64,000 nucleotides of DNA, from assembly GCF_016827675.1 (NCBI RefSeq), contig NZ_JAERJA010000001.1:1-64000 (forward strand), read 5' to 3'. This DNA comes from Nocardioides limicola. Its GTDB lineage: Bacteria; Actinomycetota; Actinomycetes; Propionibacteriales; Nocardioidaceae. The position numbers were made by a program, and so were the translations under genes. The notes under the pieces were generated by a model. It saw only the letters and a program-made list of their open reading frames with translations. It made no database searches and had not been told where the DNA came from. Of this stretch, positions 54,627 through 63,523 are shown piece by piece (within the stretch, counting starts at the first letter, position 1; each line of letters begins with the position of its first letter).

Positions 54627-56420
54627 TTGACCGGCACTGACGCGCTCGGCGTCGGGCGCACCCGGGCCACCACCATGCGTGAGGGCTTCGCGATCCTCGG
54701 CGTTGCGATCCGTCGCGAACCGAAGGTCTTCGCCGTCGCCACCATCGGCAGCCTGCTCTTCGGCGCCCTCACCGTCGCCGACGCCTGGGTGCTCGGCTGG
54801 GCCACCGACCATGTGGTCCTACCCGCGTTCCGGGACGGGCGGGTGGACACCAGCCTGCTGATCGCCGTGGTTGCCCTGTTCGTCGGGGTGGCGCTGCTGC
54901 GGGCCGCCGGGATCGTGGCCCGGCGCGTCGGGGCCGGCATCATGCAGGCGCGGATGTGGTCCCACGACCGGCGCGACCTGACCCGGCAGTACCTTTCCCT
55001 GCCGATGGAGTGGCATCAGCGGCGGCCCACCGGACAACTGCTCTCCAACGCCAACTCCGACGTCGAGGCGGCCTGGGGGCCGATCGCACCGCTGCCGATG
55101 GCGCTGGGCACGGTGGCGATGATGGTGATCGCGCTCATCCAGATGCTGCTCGCCGACTGGGTGCTGGCCCTGATCGGCATCCTGGTCTTCCCGATGGTGA
55201 TCGCCACCAACATCATCTTCCAGCGGGTCGTGTCACCGCTGATGACACGCGCCCAGGCGTTGCGCGCCGAGCTCAGCGAGATCGCCCACGAGTCGTTCGA
55301 CGGGGCGATGGTCGTGAAGACGCTGGGGCGTGAGGACGAGGAGACGCGCCGGTTCGCCGAGAAGGCCCACCAGCTGCGCGACACCGTGGTCCGGGCCGGA
55401 CGAGCCCGAGCCGCCTTCGACCCAGCCCTGGCCGCACTCCCGGAACTGGCGGTGCTGCTGGTCCTGGTGGTCGGCGTCTCCCGAGTGCTGGCCGGTGAGA
55501 TCGAGCCCGGTGCCGTGGTCACCGTCGCCTACCTGCTCACCATCGTGTCCTTCCCGATCCGGGCGATCGGCTGGCTGCTCGGTGAGTTCCCGCGCAGCGT
55601 GGTCGGCTACGAACGGATCCGATCCGTGCTGGAGGAGTCCACCCGTGTCGACTACGGCAGCGAGACCCTGGCCAGGTCCGGGCCCGGGGCCGCGCTGTCG
55701 CTGGACCAGGTCGGCTTCGGCTACTCGCCGGAGACGGGCCTGCTCGATGACGTCAGCTTCGACATCGCCCCCGGCAGCACCATCGCCCTGGTCGGCGCCA
55801 CCGCGTCGGGCAAGTCCACGCTGACGGCGCTGGTGGGCCGACTCCGGGATCCGGATCGGGGTCGGATCACCATCGACGGCACCGACGTGCGGCACCTTCG
55901 GCACGGCGCCCTCGCCGCCGCGACCGCGATGGTCAGCCAGTCCGCCTTCCTCTTCGAGGACACCGTCCGTGGCAACGTCACCCTCGGCGGCGACTTCACC
56001 GACGAGCAGGTCTGGGAAGCGCTTCGGATCGCCCAGGCCGACGGGTTCGTGGCCGCGCTCGCACACGGACTGGACACCGAGTTGGGTGAGCGCGGCACCT
56101 CGCTGTCCGGCGGACAGCGGCAGCGCATCTCGCTGGCGCGAGCCCTGGTCCGGCGCCCCCGACTGCTGGTGCTCGACGACGCCACCTCGGCCGTCGACCC
56201 CGAGGTCGAGGCACGGATCCTGGCCGCTCTGCGCAGCGAGGGGGCCGCGGCGACGCTGCTGGTGGTCGCCTACCGCAAGGCCACCATCGGGCTGGCCGAC
56301 GAAGTGCTCTTCCTCGACGACGGGCGGATCGTCGACCGGGGAACCCATGCCGACCTGCTGACCCGCAACCCGGCCTACGCCGAACTGGTCAACGCCTACG
56401 AGACCGAGGAGCCGGCGTGA
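54627..56420 (+). CDS. ABC exporter half-transporter with degenerate nucleotide site
   Basis: This 597-residue type IV (MsbA-like) half transporter has six membrane helices in the first ~330 residues and an ATPase domain. Walker A is VGATASGKSTLT (near residue 389) and the signature LSGGQRQR (near 492). Two key residues deviate: Walker B reads LLVLDDATS, with Asp for the catalytic Glu, and the switch loop reads VVAYRKAT, with Tyr for His. The site that uses its Walker motifs is thus degenerate, and the second half transporter supplies the active one. TTG 54627 follows GGAGGG; ATG 54675 is an alternative start. The stop overlaps the next gene (GTGA). Confidence 0.87.
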   Translation: MTGTDALGVGRTRATTMREGFAILGVAIRREPKVFAVATIGSLLFGALTVADAWVLGWATDHVVLPAFRDGRVDTSLLIAVVALFVGVALLRAAGIVARRVGAGIMQARMWSHDRRDLTRQYLSLPMEWHQRRPTGQLLSNANSDVEAAWGPIAPLPMALGTVAMMVIALIQMLLADWVLALIGILVFPMVIATNIIFQRVVSPLMTRAQALRAELSEIAHESFDGAMVVKTLGREDEETRRFAEKAHQLRDTVVRAGRARAAFDPALAALPELAVLLVLVVGVSRVLAGEIEPGAVVTVAYLLTIVSFPIRAIGWLLGEFPRSVVGYERIRSVLEESTRVDYGSETLARSGPGAALSLDQVGFGYSPETGLLDDVSFDIAPGSTIALVGATASGKSTLTALVGRLRDPDRGRITIDGTDVRHLRHGALAAATAMVSQSAFLFEDTVRGNVTLGGDFTDEQVWEALRIAQADGFVAALAHGLDTELGERGTSLSGGQRQRISLARALVRRPRLLVLDDATSAVDPEVEARILAALRSEGAAATLLVVAYRKATIGLADEVLFLDDGRIVDRGTHADLLTRNPAYAELVNAYETEEPA

Positions 56421-58201
56421 GCAGCACCATGAACACCGGCGAGCAGATCCCGGCCATCCAGACGCTGCGCCGCGGTCTGCACCACTCGCCCGAACTCAAG
56501 CGCGGCTTCGCGGTGACCCTGCTGCTGGCGGTGCTGGCCACCGCCGGCAACGTGGTGGTGCCGATCGCCGTCCAGCAGACCATCGACCGCGGCCTGACCA
56601 GCCCGACCGGACCCGACGTCGACTTCATGGTCCGGATGGGCCTGCTGGCAGCAGCCGCCGTACTGCTCACCTCGCTGGCGTCGTACGGGATGATCAGCCG
56701 GCTCTTCCGCACCGCCGAGTCGGGACTGGCAACCCTGCGCATCAAGGCCTTCCGGCATGTCCACGACCTGTCCCTGCACACCCAGAACACCGAACGCCGC
56801 GGCGCCCTGGTGTCGCGGGTGACCAGCGACGTCGATCAGGTCAGCCAGTTCCTGGTCTTCGGCGGCATGCTGTTCATCGTCAGCATCGGCCAGATGTTCG
56901 TCGCCACCGTGATCATGATCTGGTACAACGCCTGGCTGGCGCTGGTGGTGTGGCTCTGCTTCCTGCCGCTCTTCCTGTCGCTGCGCTACTTCCAGCAGAA
57001 GCTCTCCCGCGCCTACGGGGTGGTACGACGTCAGGTCGGGGTGCTGCTGTCGGCGATCAGCGAGCCGGTGGTCGGGGCCGAGGTGGTGCGTGCCTACGCC
57101 ATCGAGGCCCGCACCCAGCAGCGCATCGACGAAGCCATCGACCGGCACCGGCAGGCCAGCATCCGCGCCCAGGGGTTCCTCGCCTTCTCGTTCTCACTCG
57201 GCGGCATCTCCGGCGGCCTCGCCAACGCCGGCGTGATCGTGATCGGCATCTGGCTCGGCTTCGCCGACCGGATCACCCCGGGCGAGATCCTCGCCTTCGC
57301 GTTCTTGGTCTCGCTGTTCGTGATGCCGGTGCAGATGGGCACCCAGGTGCTCACCGAGGCGCAGAACGCGATCGCCGGCTGGCGACGGGTGATCGGCATC
57401 CTGGAGACCCCCGCCGATGTGGTGGATCCCGGCGACCAGGGCTCGTCGTTGCCTCGTGGCCCTGTCGACGTGCGCTTCGACCGGGTGGACTTCAGCTACC
57501 ACGACGGCCCGTTGGTGCTGCGCGACCTGAGCCTGGAGATCGCCGCCGGCACCCGGCTGGCCGTGGTCGGCGAGACCGGCTCGGGCAAGTCCACCGTCGC
57601 CAAGCTGCTCACCAGACTGATGGACCCGGTGTCCGGCACCGTCTACCTCGACGGGGTCGACCTGCGTGAGATCAGCGGTGAGTCGCTGCGGCGCAGCGTG
57701 GTGCTGGTGCCCCAGGAGGGCTTCCTCTTCGACGACACGCTGGCCGCCAACGCCCGCTACGGGAAGCTCGACGCCTCCGATGAGGAGATCATCGCCTCGG
57801 CCGCTGAACTCGGCCTCGGCGACTGGTTGGCCGGGCTGCCCCGGGGGCTGCAGACCCGGGTGGGTCAGCGGGGTGAGTCCCTGTCGGCGGGGGAGCGGCA
57901 GTTGGTGGCGCTGCTCCGCGCTCACCTGGCCGACCCCGACCTGCTGGTCCTGGACGAGGCCACCAGCGCCGTCGATCCGTTCCTGGAGATGCGGATCGGC
58001 CGGGCGCTGGAGCGCCTGATGTCGGGGCGGACCTCGGTCACCATCGCGCACCGGCTCTCCACCGCGGAGAACGCCGACGAGGTGGCCGTCATCGACGCCG
58101 GCCGACTGGTCCAGCGAGGCCCGCACGCGGACCTGGTCGCCCAGGACGGGCCCTACGCCCGCCTGCATGCCTCCTGGGTGGCCCAACACGGACATGTCTG
58201 A
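56417..58201 (+). CDS. ABC exporter half-transporter with canonical catalytic residues
   Basis: This 594-residue partner of the preceding gene has six membrane helices and then an ATPase domain. Walker A is [12 protein letters not shown] (near residue 384), the Walker B end is [12 protein letters not shown] with the catalytic Glu, and the switch His lies in VTIAHRLST. Its signature is altered, LSAGERQL. Pairing its Walker motifs with the intact LSGGQ of the partner gives one competent site, and its LSAGE faces the degenerate site. This is the layout of asymmetric heterodimeric exporters such as TmrAB. The substrate is unknown; lipids or drugs are usual. Confidence 0.88.
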   Translation: MSSTMNTGEQIPAIQTLRRGLHHSPELKRGFAVTLLLAVLATAGNVVVPIAVQQTIDRGLTSPTGPDVDFMVRMGLLAAAAVLLTSLASYGMISRLFRTAESGLATLRIKAFRHVHDLSLHTQNTERRGALVSRVTSDVDQVSQFLVFGGMLFIVSIGQMFVATVIMIWYNAWLALVVWLCFLPLFLSLRYFQQKLSRAYGVVRRQVGVLLSAISEPVVGAEVVRAYAIEARTQQRIDEAIDRHRQASIRAQGFLAFSFSLGGISGGLANAGVIVIGIWLGFADRITPGEILAFAFLVSLFVMPVQMGTQVLTEAQNAIAGWRRVIGILETPADVVDPGDQGSSLPRGPVDVRFDRVDFSYHDGPLVLRDLSLEIAAGTRLAVVGETGSGKSTVAKLLTRLMDPVSGTVYLDGVDLREISGESLRRSVVLVPQEGFLFDDTLAANARYGKLDASDEEIIASAAELGLGDWLAGLPRGLQTRVGQRGESLSAGERQLVALLRAHLADPDLLVLDEATSAVDPFLEMRIGRALERLMSGRTSVTIAHRLSTAENADEVAVIDAGRLVQRGPHADLVAQDGPYARLHASWVAQHGHV

Positions 58202-58211
58202 GGAGTTGCGG

Positions 58212-58217
58212 GACAAT
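58212..58217 (+). promoter_or_regulatory. candidate -10 element of hisI
   Basis: GACAAT ends six bases before GTG 58224, the preferred hisI start, suggesting a leaderless message separate from the exporter operon. Confidence 0.35.
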
Positions 58218-58223
58218 GGCCCG

Positions 58224-58586
58224 GTGAGCGATCTCCTGGACCCAGCGGTGGCCGCGCGACTCAAGCGCACCGACGACGGCCTGGTGGCCGCGGTCGTGCA
58301 GCAGCACGACACCGGTGAGGTGCTGATGCTGGCCTGGATGAACGACGCCGCCCTGCAACAGACGCTGACCACCGGGCGTGCCACCTACTGGTCCCGGTCC
58401 AGGCAGGAGTTCTGGGTGAAGGGCGAGACCTCCGGTCACCGGCAGTGGGTCAAGGAGGTGCGCCTCGACTGCGACGGCGACACCCTGTTGGTCAAGGTCG
58501 ACCAGGAGGGCGCGGCATGTCACACCGGCAACCGCACCTGCTTCGACGCGGACCTGCTGCCCACCACCGAAGGCGTCCGTGACTGA
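58224..58586 (+). CDS. hisI: phosphoribosyl-AMP cyclohydrolase
   Basis: HisI opens the adenine ring of PR-AMP in step three of histidine synthesis. The 120-residue protein has [36 protein letters not shown] and the Cys/Asp metal motifs [20 protein letters not shown] followed by CHTGNRTCF. It lacks the HisE pyrophosphatase domain. GTG 58224 gives an N terminus ([11 protein letters not shown]) like that of mycobacterial HisI. An ATG at 58194 in the exporter end would add ten residues. Confidence 0.93.
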   Translation: MSDLLDPAVAARLKRTDDGLVAAVVQQHDTGEVLMLAWMNDAALQQTLTTGRATYWSRSRQEFWVKGETSGHRQWVKEVRLDCDGDTLLVKVDQEGAACHTGNRTCFDADLLPTTEGVRD

Positions 58587-59160
58587 GCGGGGGAGTTTCG
58601 GCCCGGTCGTGCTGGCCGGGCTGGCCGCCGCCGGGCTGCTGACACTGGCGGCGACCCGGCCCTGGCTGGTGGCGGAGTCGCCCGCGTCCGGTCTCAGTGG
58701 CTACGACAGCGTGCTGACGGTCGACCTGGCGCCGTCATCCCCGGTGGTGACCGCCCTGGCGCTGGCGTCGTTGGCCAGCTGGGGCGCCGTGCTGGTCACC
58801 CGGAGCCCGGTCCGCCGCGTGGTGGCCGGGCTGGGAGTGCTGCTCGGCGTCGCCGCTCTGCTGGTGACCGCGACCGCCCCGGCGACGCTGCGCTCCGCGA
58901 TGGCCGACTCGCTCGAGCGGGCTGGCACCGGCTTCACCGTGGGCGACCTCGACCCCGGCCTCACCGGGTGGTGGTGGGTCGCGCTGGTCGGCTCCGTGCT
59001 GGTGACGGTCGCTGCCGGTGCCGCGATCCGGCTCGCCCCGGCCTGGCCGGAGATGGGCAGCCGGTACGACGCGCCGGGTCAGCAGCGGACCCGCTCCTCC
59101 GGTGACGAGAGCCTCGACCTGTGGCGGGCCATGGACGAGGGTGAGGACCCGACCGCCTGA
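58579..59160 (+). CDS. Trp biosynthesis-associated membrane protein
   Basis: This 193-residue protein has four membrane helices ([57 protein letters not shown] and [19 protein letters not shown]). The large loop between helices 3 and 4 contains [13 protein letters not shown]. This matches the actinobacterial Trp-associated membrane family (TIGR02234) that usually sits between hisI/trpE and trpC. No trp genes lie within this window on either side. The GTG start overlaps hisI by eight bases. Confidence 0.85.
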   Translation: MTERGSFGPVVLAGLAAAGLLTLAATRPWLVAESPASGLSGYDSVLTVDLAPSSPVVTALALASLASWGAVLVTRSPVRRVVAGLGVLLGVAALLVTATAPATLRSAMADSLERAGTGFTVGDLDPGLTGWWWVALVGSVLVTVAAGAAIRLAPAWPEMGSRYDAPGQQRTRSSGDESLDLWRAMDEGEDPTA

Positions 59161-59176
59161 GTGTCGGAAATGGCGA

Positions 59177-59207
59177 AGGCCCCCGGAGCTGACGCTCGCG
59201 GGGGCCT
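59177..59207. terminator. bidirectional hairpin between the his side and rpmB
   Basis: AGGCCCCCG (59177-59185) pairs with CGGGGGCCT (59199-59207) around a 13-base loop. It lies between the two converging genes, 16 bases from one stop and 14 from the other, so it can serve both strands. Confidence 0.75.
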
Positions 59208-59221
59208 GCAGGTGCGTGGGG

Positions 59222-59407
59222 TCAGCGGCTGACCTTGCCAGCCTTCAGGCAGCTGGTGCACACGTTGACACGCTTCGGGGCGCCGTTGACGGTGGCCCGG
59301 ACACGCTGGATGTTCGGGTTGAAGCGACGCTTGGTGATCTTGCGCGACCACGGGCGGTTGTTGCCGAAGCCGGGCTTCTTGGCGCAGATGTCACAGACGG
59401 CGGCCAC
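59222..59407 (-). CDS. rpmB: 50S ribosomal protein L28
   Basis: This 61-residue L28 has the family start AAVCDICAKKPGFGNN and KITKRRFNPNIQRVRATVN in the middle. The two Cys pairs, CDIC near the N terminus and CTSC near the C terminus, mark the zinc-binding C+ form, the one replaced by a Zur-repressed paralogue under zinc limitation in actinobacteria. GTG 59407 follows GAGGAG. It is divergent from the DAK2-type gene. Confidence 0.97.
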   Translation of the reverse strand: MAAVCDICAKKPGFGNNRPWSRKITKRRFNPNIQRVRATVNGAPKRVNVCTSCLKAGKVSR

Positions 59408-59553
59408 CGGGGACTCCTCTAACTCGGACAGGGACGAAACAGTTGACTGACCTGCGTCGCTGCATGACTAACTGAACAGGGGCGCCCACACCAGTGGGCA
59501 ACCTCGCAAGAGTATCCGATGGGTGGTGTCCCGGGCCAATCGGCGTCGGCCAG

Positions 59554-59559
59554 TAGGCT
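59554..59559 (+). promoter_or_regulatory. candidate -10 element of the DAK2-recG operon
   Basis: TAGGCT ends seven bases before the ATG at 59567, consistent with a leaderless transcript for the DAK2-recG-rsmD genes. Confidence 0.4.
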
Positions 59560-59566
59560 GGCCGCC

Positions 59567-61258
59567 ATGAGTGACGCGTCGGGCTCCGTTGCCGCCACGC
59601 CCGCGTTGGCCGTGATCGTCCGGGTTGTGGACCTCGCCACCGACGCCCTCGGCGAGGCGCGCGAGGAGATCGACGCCCTGAACGTCTATCCGGTGCCCGA
59701 CGGGGACACCGGCACCAACATGTTCCTGACGGTCTCCGCGGCCAGGGACGCCCTGCATCAGGCGATCGCCGATCTGGGGTTGACCGGCCACGAGTCCGAC
59801 GCCGACGCGGATCAGGCCAGGACCGCGCTGACCGCGCTCTCCCGGGGCGCGCTGCTCGGGGCCCGAGGCAACTCCGGGGTGATCCTGGCCCAGATGCTGG
59901 GTGCGGTCACCGGCCGGCTCGGCAAGGCCCGTGCGGAGGAGCGGATCGCCGCCGTCGTCGCCGACGCCATGCACCTGGCCACCGATGCCAGCTATGCGGC
60001 CGTCGGGGAGCCGGTGGAGGGCACCATCCTCACTGTCGCCCGCGCAGCCAGCGACGCGGCCCTGTCCGTGGCCGCCCAGGGCGAGACACGCACCGGGGAT
60101 GTGTACGCCGCCGCTGCCGCCGCGGCCCGGGAGGCGCTGGCCCGGACCCCCGAACAGCTCCGAGTGCTGGCCGAGGCGGGCGTGGTCGACGCCGGCGGCC
60201 GGGGCCTGTGTGTGGTCCTGGACGCCACCGAGACCACCCTCACCGGCCGACGCCCCAGCCCCACCGAGGAGCGCCGGCACATCCCGGTGCCGGTGCTGCC
60301 GCGGACTCTGACCGGGGATGACCTGACCGCGGACGGACCGGCGTACGAGGTGATGTACCTGCTCGACGCGGTCGATGAGCAGGTGCCGGTGCTGCGCCAG
60401 GAGTTGGCCCCCCTGGGTGACTCGCTGGTGGTGATCGGCGGCGAGGGGCTGTGGAACGTCCACATCCACGTCGACGACGTCGGTGCGGCGATCGAGGCCG
60501 GCATCGCCGCCGGGCGGCCGTACCGGATCCGGGTCACCCACTTCGCCGAACAGGTGGCTGCCGCCCGAGATGCCCGCGCTGCGACACCCGCCGGCCGGGG
60601 GATCGTCGCCGTGGCGGCCGGACCGGGGTTGGAGAAGTTGTTCGCCGGCGCGGGTGCGGTGGTGGTCCGCGGCGGTCCCGGCGAACGTCCCTCCACCCAG
60701 ATGCTGCTGGACGCGATCGAGGCCACCGGGGCCGCCGAGGTGGTGCTGCTGCCCAACGACCCGGACTCGATCAAGGTTGCCGAGATCGCGGCCCGGACCG
60801 CTGAGGAGGGCGGTGAGGTGCGGGTCGCGGTGATCCCCAGCCAGGCGCAGGTCCAGGGACTGGCCGCGGCAGCGGTGCATGAGCCGGGTCGCAGCTTCGA
60901 CGCCGACGTACTGGAGATGACCGCGACCGCGCGTGGCGCGCGCCACGGGGCGGTCACCATCGCGGCCAAGAAGGCGATGACGATGGCCGGGCCGTGCGAG
61001 CCCGGCGACGTGCTCGGTGTGCTGGCCGGTGACTTCACGGTCGTCGGCGACGACCTGGCCCAGGTGGCCACCGAGGTCGCCGAACGGCTGCTCGGTGGCG
61101 GTGGTGAGCTCGTCACCCTGGTCTCCGGCCGCGACGACGACACCGGAGCCCTGGCCCGTGCCTGCGCCGAACGGATCGAGAGCGAGCACCCGCTGGTGGA
61201 GGTCTCCGTCCACGACGGCGGCCAGGACCGTTACCCGCTGCTGATCAGCGTGGAGTGA
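59567..61258 (+). CDS. DhaL/DAK2-domain protein (YloV/FakA-like)
   Basis: This 563-residue protein has an N-terminal DhaL (DAK2) nucleotide-binding domain: LNVYPVPDGDTGTNMFLTVS with the metal-binding Asp set, and GALLGARGNSGVILAQML. The middle and C-terminal parts (VVIGGEGLWNVHIHVDD, VVLLPNDPDS, KKAMTMAGPCEPGDVLGV) match YloV/FakA, the kinase that phosphorylates exogenous fatty acids bound to FakB. No fakB/degV gene is in the window, so fatty acid kinase activity is inferred from family. The gene order rpmB, this gene, recG, rsmD is conserved in actinobacteria. Confidence 0.88.
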   Translation: MSDASGSVAATPALAVIVRVVDLATDALGEAREEIDALNVYPVPDGDTGTNMFLTVSAARDALHQAIADLGLTGHESDADADQARTALTALSRGALLGARGNSGVILAQMLGAVTGRLGKARAEERIAAVVADAMHLATDASYAAVGEPVEGTILTVARAASDAALSVAAQGETRTGDVYAAAAAAAREALARTPEQLRVLAEAGVVDAGGRGLCVVLDATETTLTGRRPSPTEERRHIPVPVLPRTLTGDDLTADGPAYEVMYLLDAVDEQVPVLRQELAPLGDSLVVIGGEGLWNVHIHVDDVGAAIEAGIAAGRPYRIRVTHFAEQVAAARDARAATPAGRGIVAVAAGPGLEKLFAGAGAVVVRGGPGERPSTQMLLDAIEATGAAEVVLLPNDPDSIKVAEIAARTAEEGGEVRVAVIPSQAQVQGLAAAAVHEPGRSFDADVLEMTATARGARHGAVTIAAKKAMTMAGPCEPGDVLGVLAGDFTVVGDDLAQVATEVAERLLGGGGELVTLVSGRDDDTGALARACAERIESEHPLVEVSVHDGGQDRYPLLISVE

Positions 61259-61261
61259 GGC

Positions 61262-63523
61262 GTGATCGGACTCGACTCGCCCGTCGAGGCGGTGCTCGGC
61301 AACGCCGGTGCCGGGGGCAAGAAGGCGGCCGCCCGCCGCAAGGCGCTGACCCGGCTCGGCATCGAGACCGTCGGCGACCTGATCGAGCACTTCCCCCGTC
61401 GCTACCTGCCGATGGGGGAGCTGACCAGGATCGCCGACCTCACCGAGGGGGATCAGATCACCGTGGTGGGCCGGGTCGTGGAGTCGGCCGTGCGGGCCTA
61501 CTCCGACCGGCGTACCGGACGTCAGGCCTATCGGGTGGAGACGGTCGTGGCCACCGACGGACCGCAGCTGACGATGACCTTCTTCGCGCCCAACAAGCAC
61601 GTCGCCGGGTGGCGGGCCAGCCAGTTGGCGCCCGGACGCGAGGGTGTCTTCGTCGGCAAGGTGGGCCGGTTCCGGAACATCTGGCAGCTGGCCAACCCGC
61701 AGGTGATCCCCTTCCACAGCGACGCCGGCGAGGTCTCGGAGAAGGATCAGGCGGCGCTGGCCGCGGTCAACCGGCTGCGTGGCCTGTTCCCGCTGTACCC
61801 GGCCAGTGCGGGCATCGAGTCGTGGGACCTGCAGCAGGTGATCGGCTTCGCCCTCGACGTGGTCGACCCGCTCCCGGACGTCCTCCCCGAGGAGGTGCGG
61901 GCACGCCACCGGCTGCTGGACCGCGCCACGGCCTGCGCCCTGTTGCACACCCCGGCCGACTACGCCGAGGTGAACTCCGGCCGACGCAGGTACCGGTTCG
62001 CCGAGGCGCTGACCACCCAGCTGGTGTTGGCGCGGCGCCGGGCCGCGGTACGCCGGGCCGGCGCCCGGCCCCGCGCCGGAGGCGGCGACCTGTTGGCGGC
62101 CTTCGACGCGCGGCTTCCCTTCGAGTTGACCACCGGCCAGCGGCAGGTCGGCGAGGAGATCTTCACCGACCTGGCCCAGCCGCACCCGATGAACCGGCTG
62201 CTCCAGGGCGAGGTGGGCTCCGGCAAGACCCTGGTCGCGCTGCGGGCGATGCTGCGGGTGGTCGATTCGGGGGGTCAGGCGGCGTTGCTGGCACCTACCG
62301 AGGTGCTGGCCGTCCAGCACCACCGCTCGATCACCGCGATGCTCGGGGACCTGGCCGCGGGCGGCATGCTCACGGGCGCGGCCGAGGCGACCTGTGTGGA
62401 GCTGCTCACCGGGTCGATGACCAAGGCCCAGCGCACCGGGCCGCTGTCCCGGTTGGCCAGCGGCGAGGCCGGCATCGTGATCGGCACCCACGCGTTGCTC
62501 ACCGACCAGGTGTCCTTCGCCGACCTCGGTCTGGTGGTCGTCGACGAACAGCACCGCTTCGGGGTCGAGCAGCGGGCCGCCCTCACCGACAAGGCCGGCA
62601 CCCCTCCGCATCTGCTGGTGATGACCGCGACGCCGATCCCGCGGACGGTGGCGATGACGGTCTTCGGCGACCTGGAGACGTCCACGTTGCGCGAACTCCC
62701 CGCCGGCCGGGCCGACGTCCAGACCACCGTGGTGCCACTGGCCGAGCAGCCGGGGTGGCTGCCCCGGGTCTGGCAGCGGGTCACCGAGGAGGCAGCCCGC
62801 GGACACCAGGTCTTCGTGGTCTGCCCCCGGATCGGTGGCGAGGTGGCCGAAGCCGGCCAGGTCGACCAGGTCGACGTCGACGACGAGGGCGAGGAGGTGC
62901 CGGTGACCCGGCCGCTGGCCGCCGTCGAGGAACTCACCGCCCATCTCGCCGAGGGCCCGTTGTCGCAGCTGCGGGTGGCGATGCTGCACGGCCGGCTGCC
63001 GACCGAGGAGAAGGACCAGGTGATGCGCGACTTCGCTGCCGGGGCCATCGACGTGCTCGTCGCGACCACGGTCATCGAGGTCGGCGTCGACGTCCCCAAC
63101 GCCACCACCATGGTGCTGCTCGACGCCGACCGGTTCGGCGTCTCCCAACTGCACCAGCTCCGTGGCCGGGTCGGGCGCGGTGGGCTGCCGGGCTTGTGTC
63201 TGTTGGTCACCCATGCCGACCCCGACTCTCCGGCCCGGGAGCGACTGGACGCCGTGGCAGCCACCCGGGACGGCTTCGAGCTGGCCCGCGTCGACCTGGA
63301 GCAGCGCCGCGAGGGTGACGTGCTCGGGGCCTCCCAGTCCGGCTTCCGGTCGTCGCTGCAGAACCTTCGGGTGCTGCGCGACGAGCAGACGATCCTGGCT
63401 GCCCGCGAGGAGGCCGACCTGTTGCTGGCCGAGGACGCCGAACTGGCTCGTTGGCCGGGGCTGGCCGCCGAGGTGGCTGCCCTGGAGGAGTCCGCGGCCT
63501 CTGAGTTCCTGGAGCGGTCGTGA
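61262..63523 (+). CDS. recG: ATP-dependent DNA helicase RecG
   Basis: RecG remodels stalled replication forks and branched DNA. The 753-residue superfamily 2 helicase has an N-terminal wedge/OB domain (TVVGRVVESAVRAYSDRRTG) and Walker A LLQGEVGSGKTLVALRAML near residue 315. DEQHRFGVEQ lies near 427, VMTATPIPRTVAMTVFGDLE follows, and the C-terminal TRG region has LHQLRGRVGRGGLPGLCLLV. The GTG start is three bases after the previous stop, and its own stop overlaps rsmD. Confidence 0.96.
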   Translation: MIGLDSPVEAVLGNAGAGGKKAAARRKALTRLGIETVGDLIEHFPRRYLPMGELTRIADLTEGDQITVVGRVVESAVRAYSDRRTGRQAYRVETVVATDGPQLTMTFFAPNKHVAGWRASQLAPGREGVFVGKVGRFRNIWQLANPQVIPFHSDAGEVSEKDQAALAAVNRLRGLFPLYPASAGIESWDLQQVIGFALDVVDPLPDVLPEEVRARHRLLDRATACALLHTPADYAEVNSGRRRYRFAEALTTQLVLARRRAAVRRAGARPRAGGGDLLAAFDARLPFELTTGQRQVGEEIFTDLAQPHPMNRLLQGEVGSGKTLVALRAMLRVVDSGGQAALLAPTEVLAVQHHRSITAMLGDLAAGGMLTGAAEATCVELLTGSMTKAQRTGPLSRLASGEAGIVIGTHALLTDQVSFADLGLVVVDEQHRFGVEQRAALTDKAGTPPHLLVMTATPIPRTVAMTVFGDLETSTLRELPAGRADVQTTVVPLAEQPGWLPRVWQRVTEEAARGHQVFVVCPRIGGEVAEAGQVDQVDVDDEGEEVPVTRPLAAVEELTAHLAEGPLSQLRVAMLHGRLPTEEKDQVMRDFAAGAIDVLVATTVIEVGVDVPNATTMVLLDADRFGVSQLHQLRGRVGRGGLPGLCLLVTHADPDSPARERLDAVAATRDGFELARVDLEQRREGDVLGASQSGFRSSLQNLRVLRDEQTILAAREEADLLLAEDAELARWPGLAAEVAALEESAASEFLERS

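Noticed and set aside
59468-63214. 1248-codon open frame on the minus strand opposite the DAK2 and recG genes
   Set aside because: It is a shadow frame caused by high GC at third positions; its translation is rich in Gly, His, Arg and Gln without domains, while both genes on the plus strand have full family motifs.
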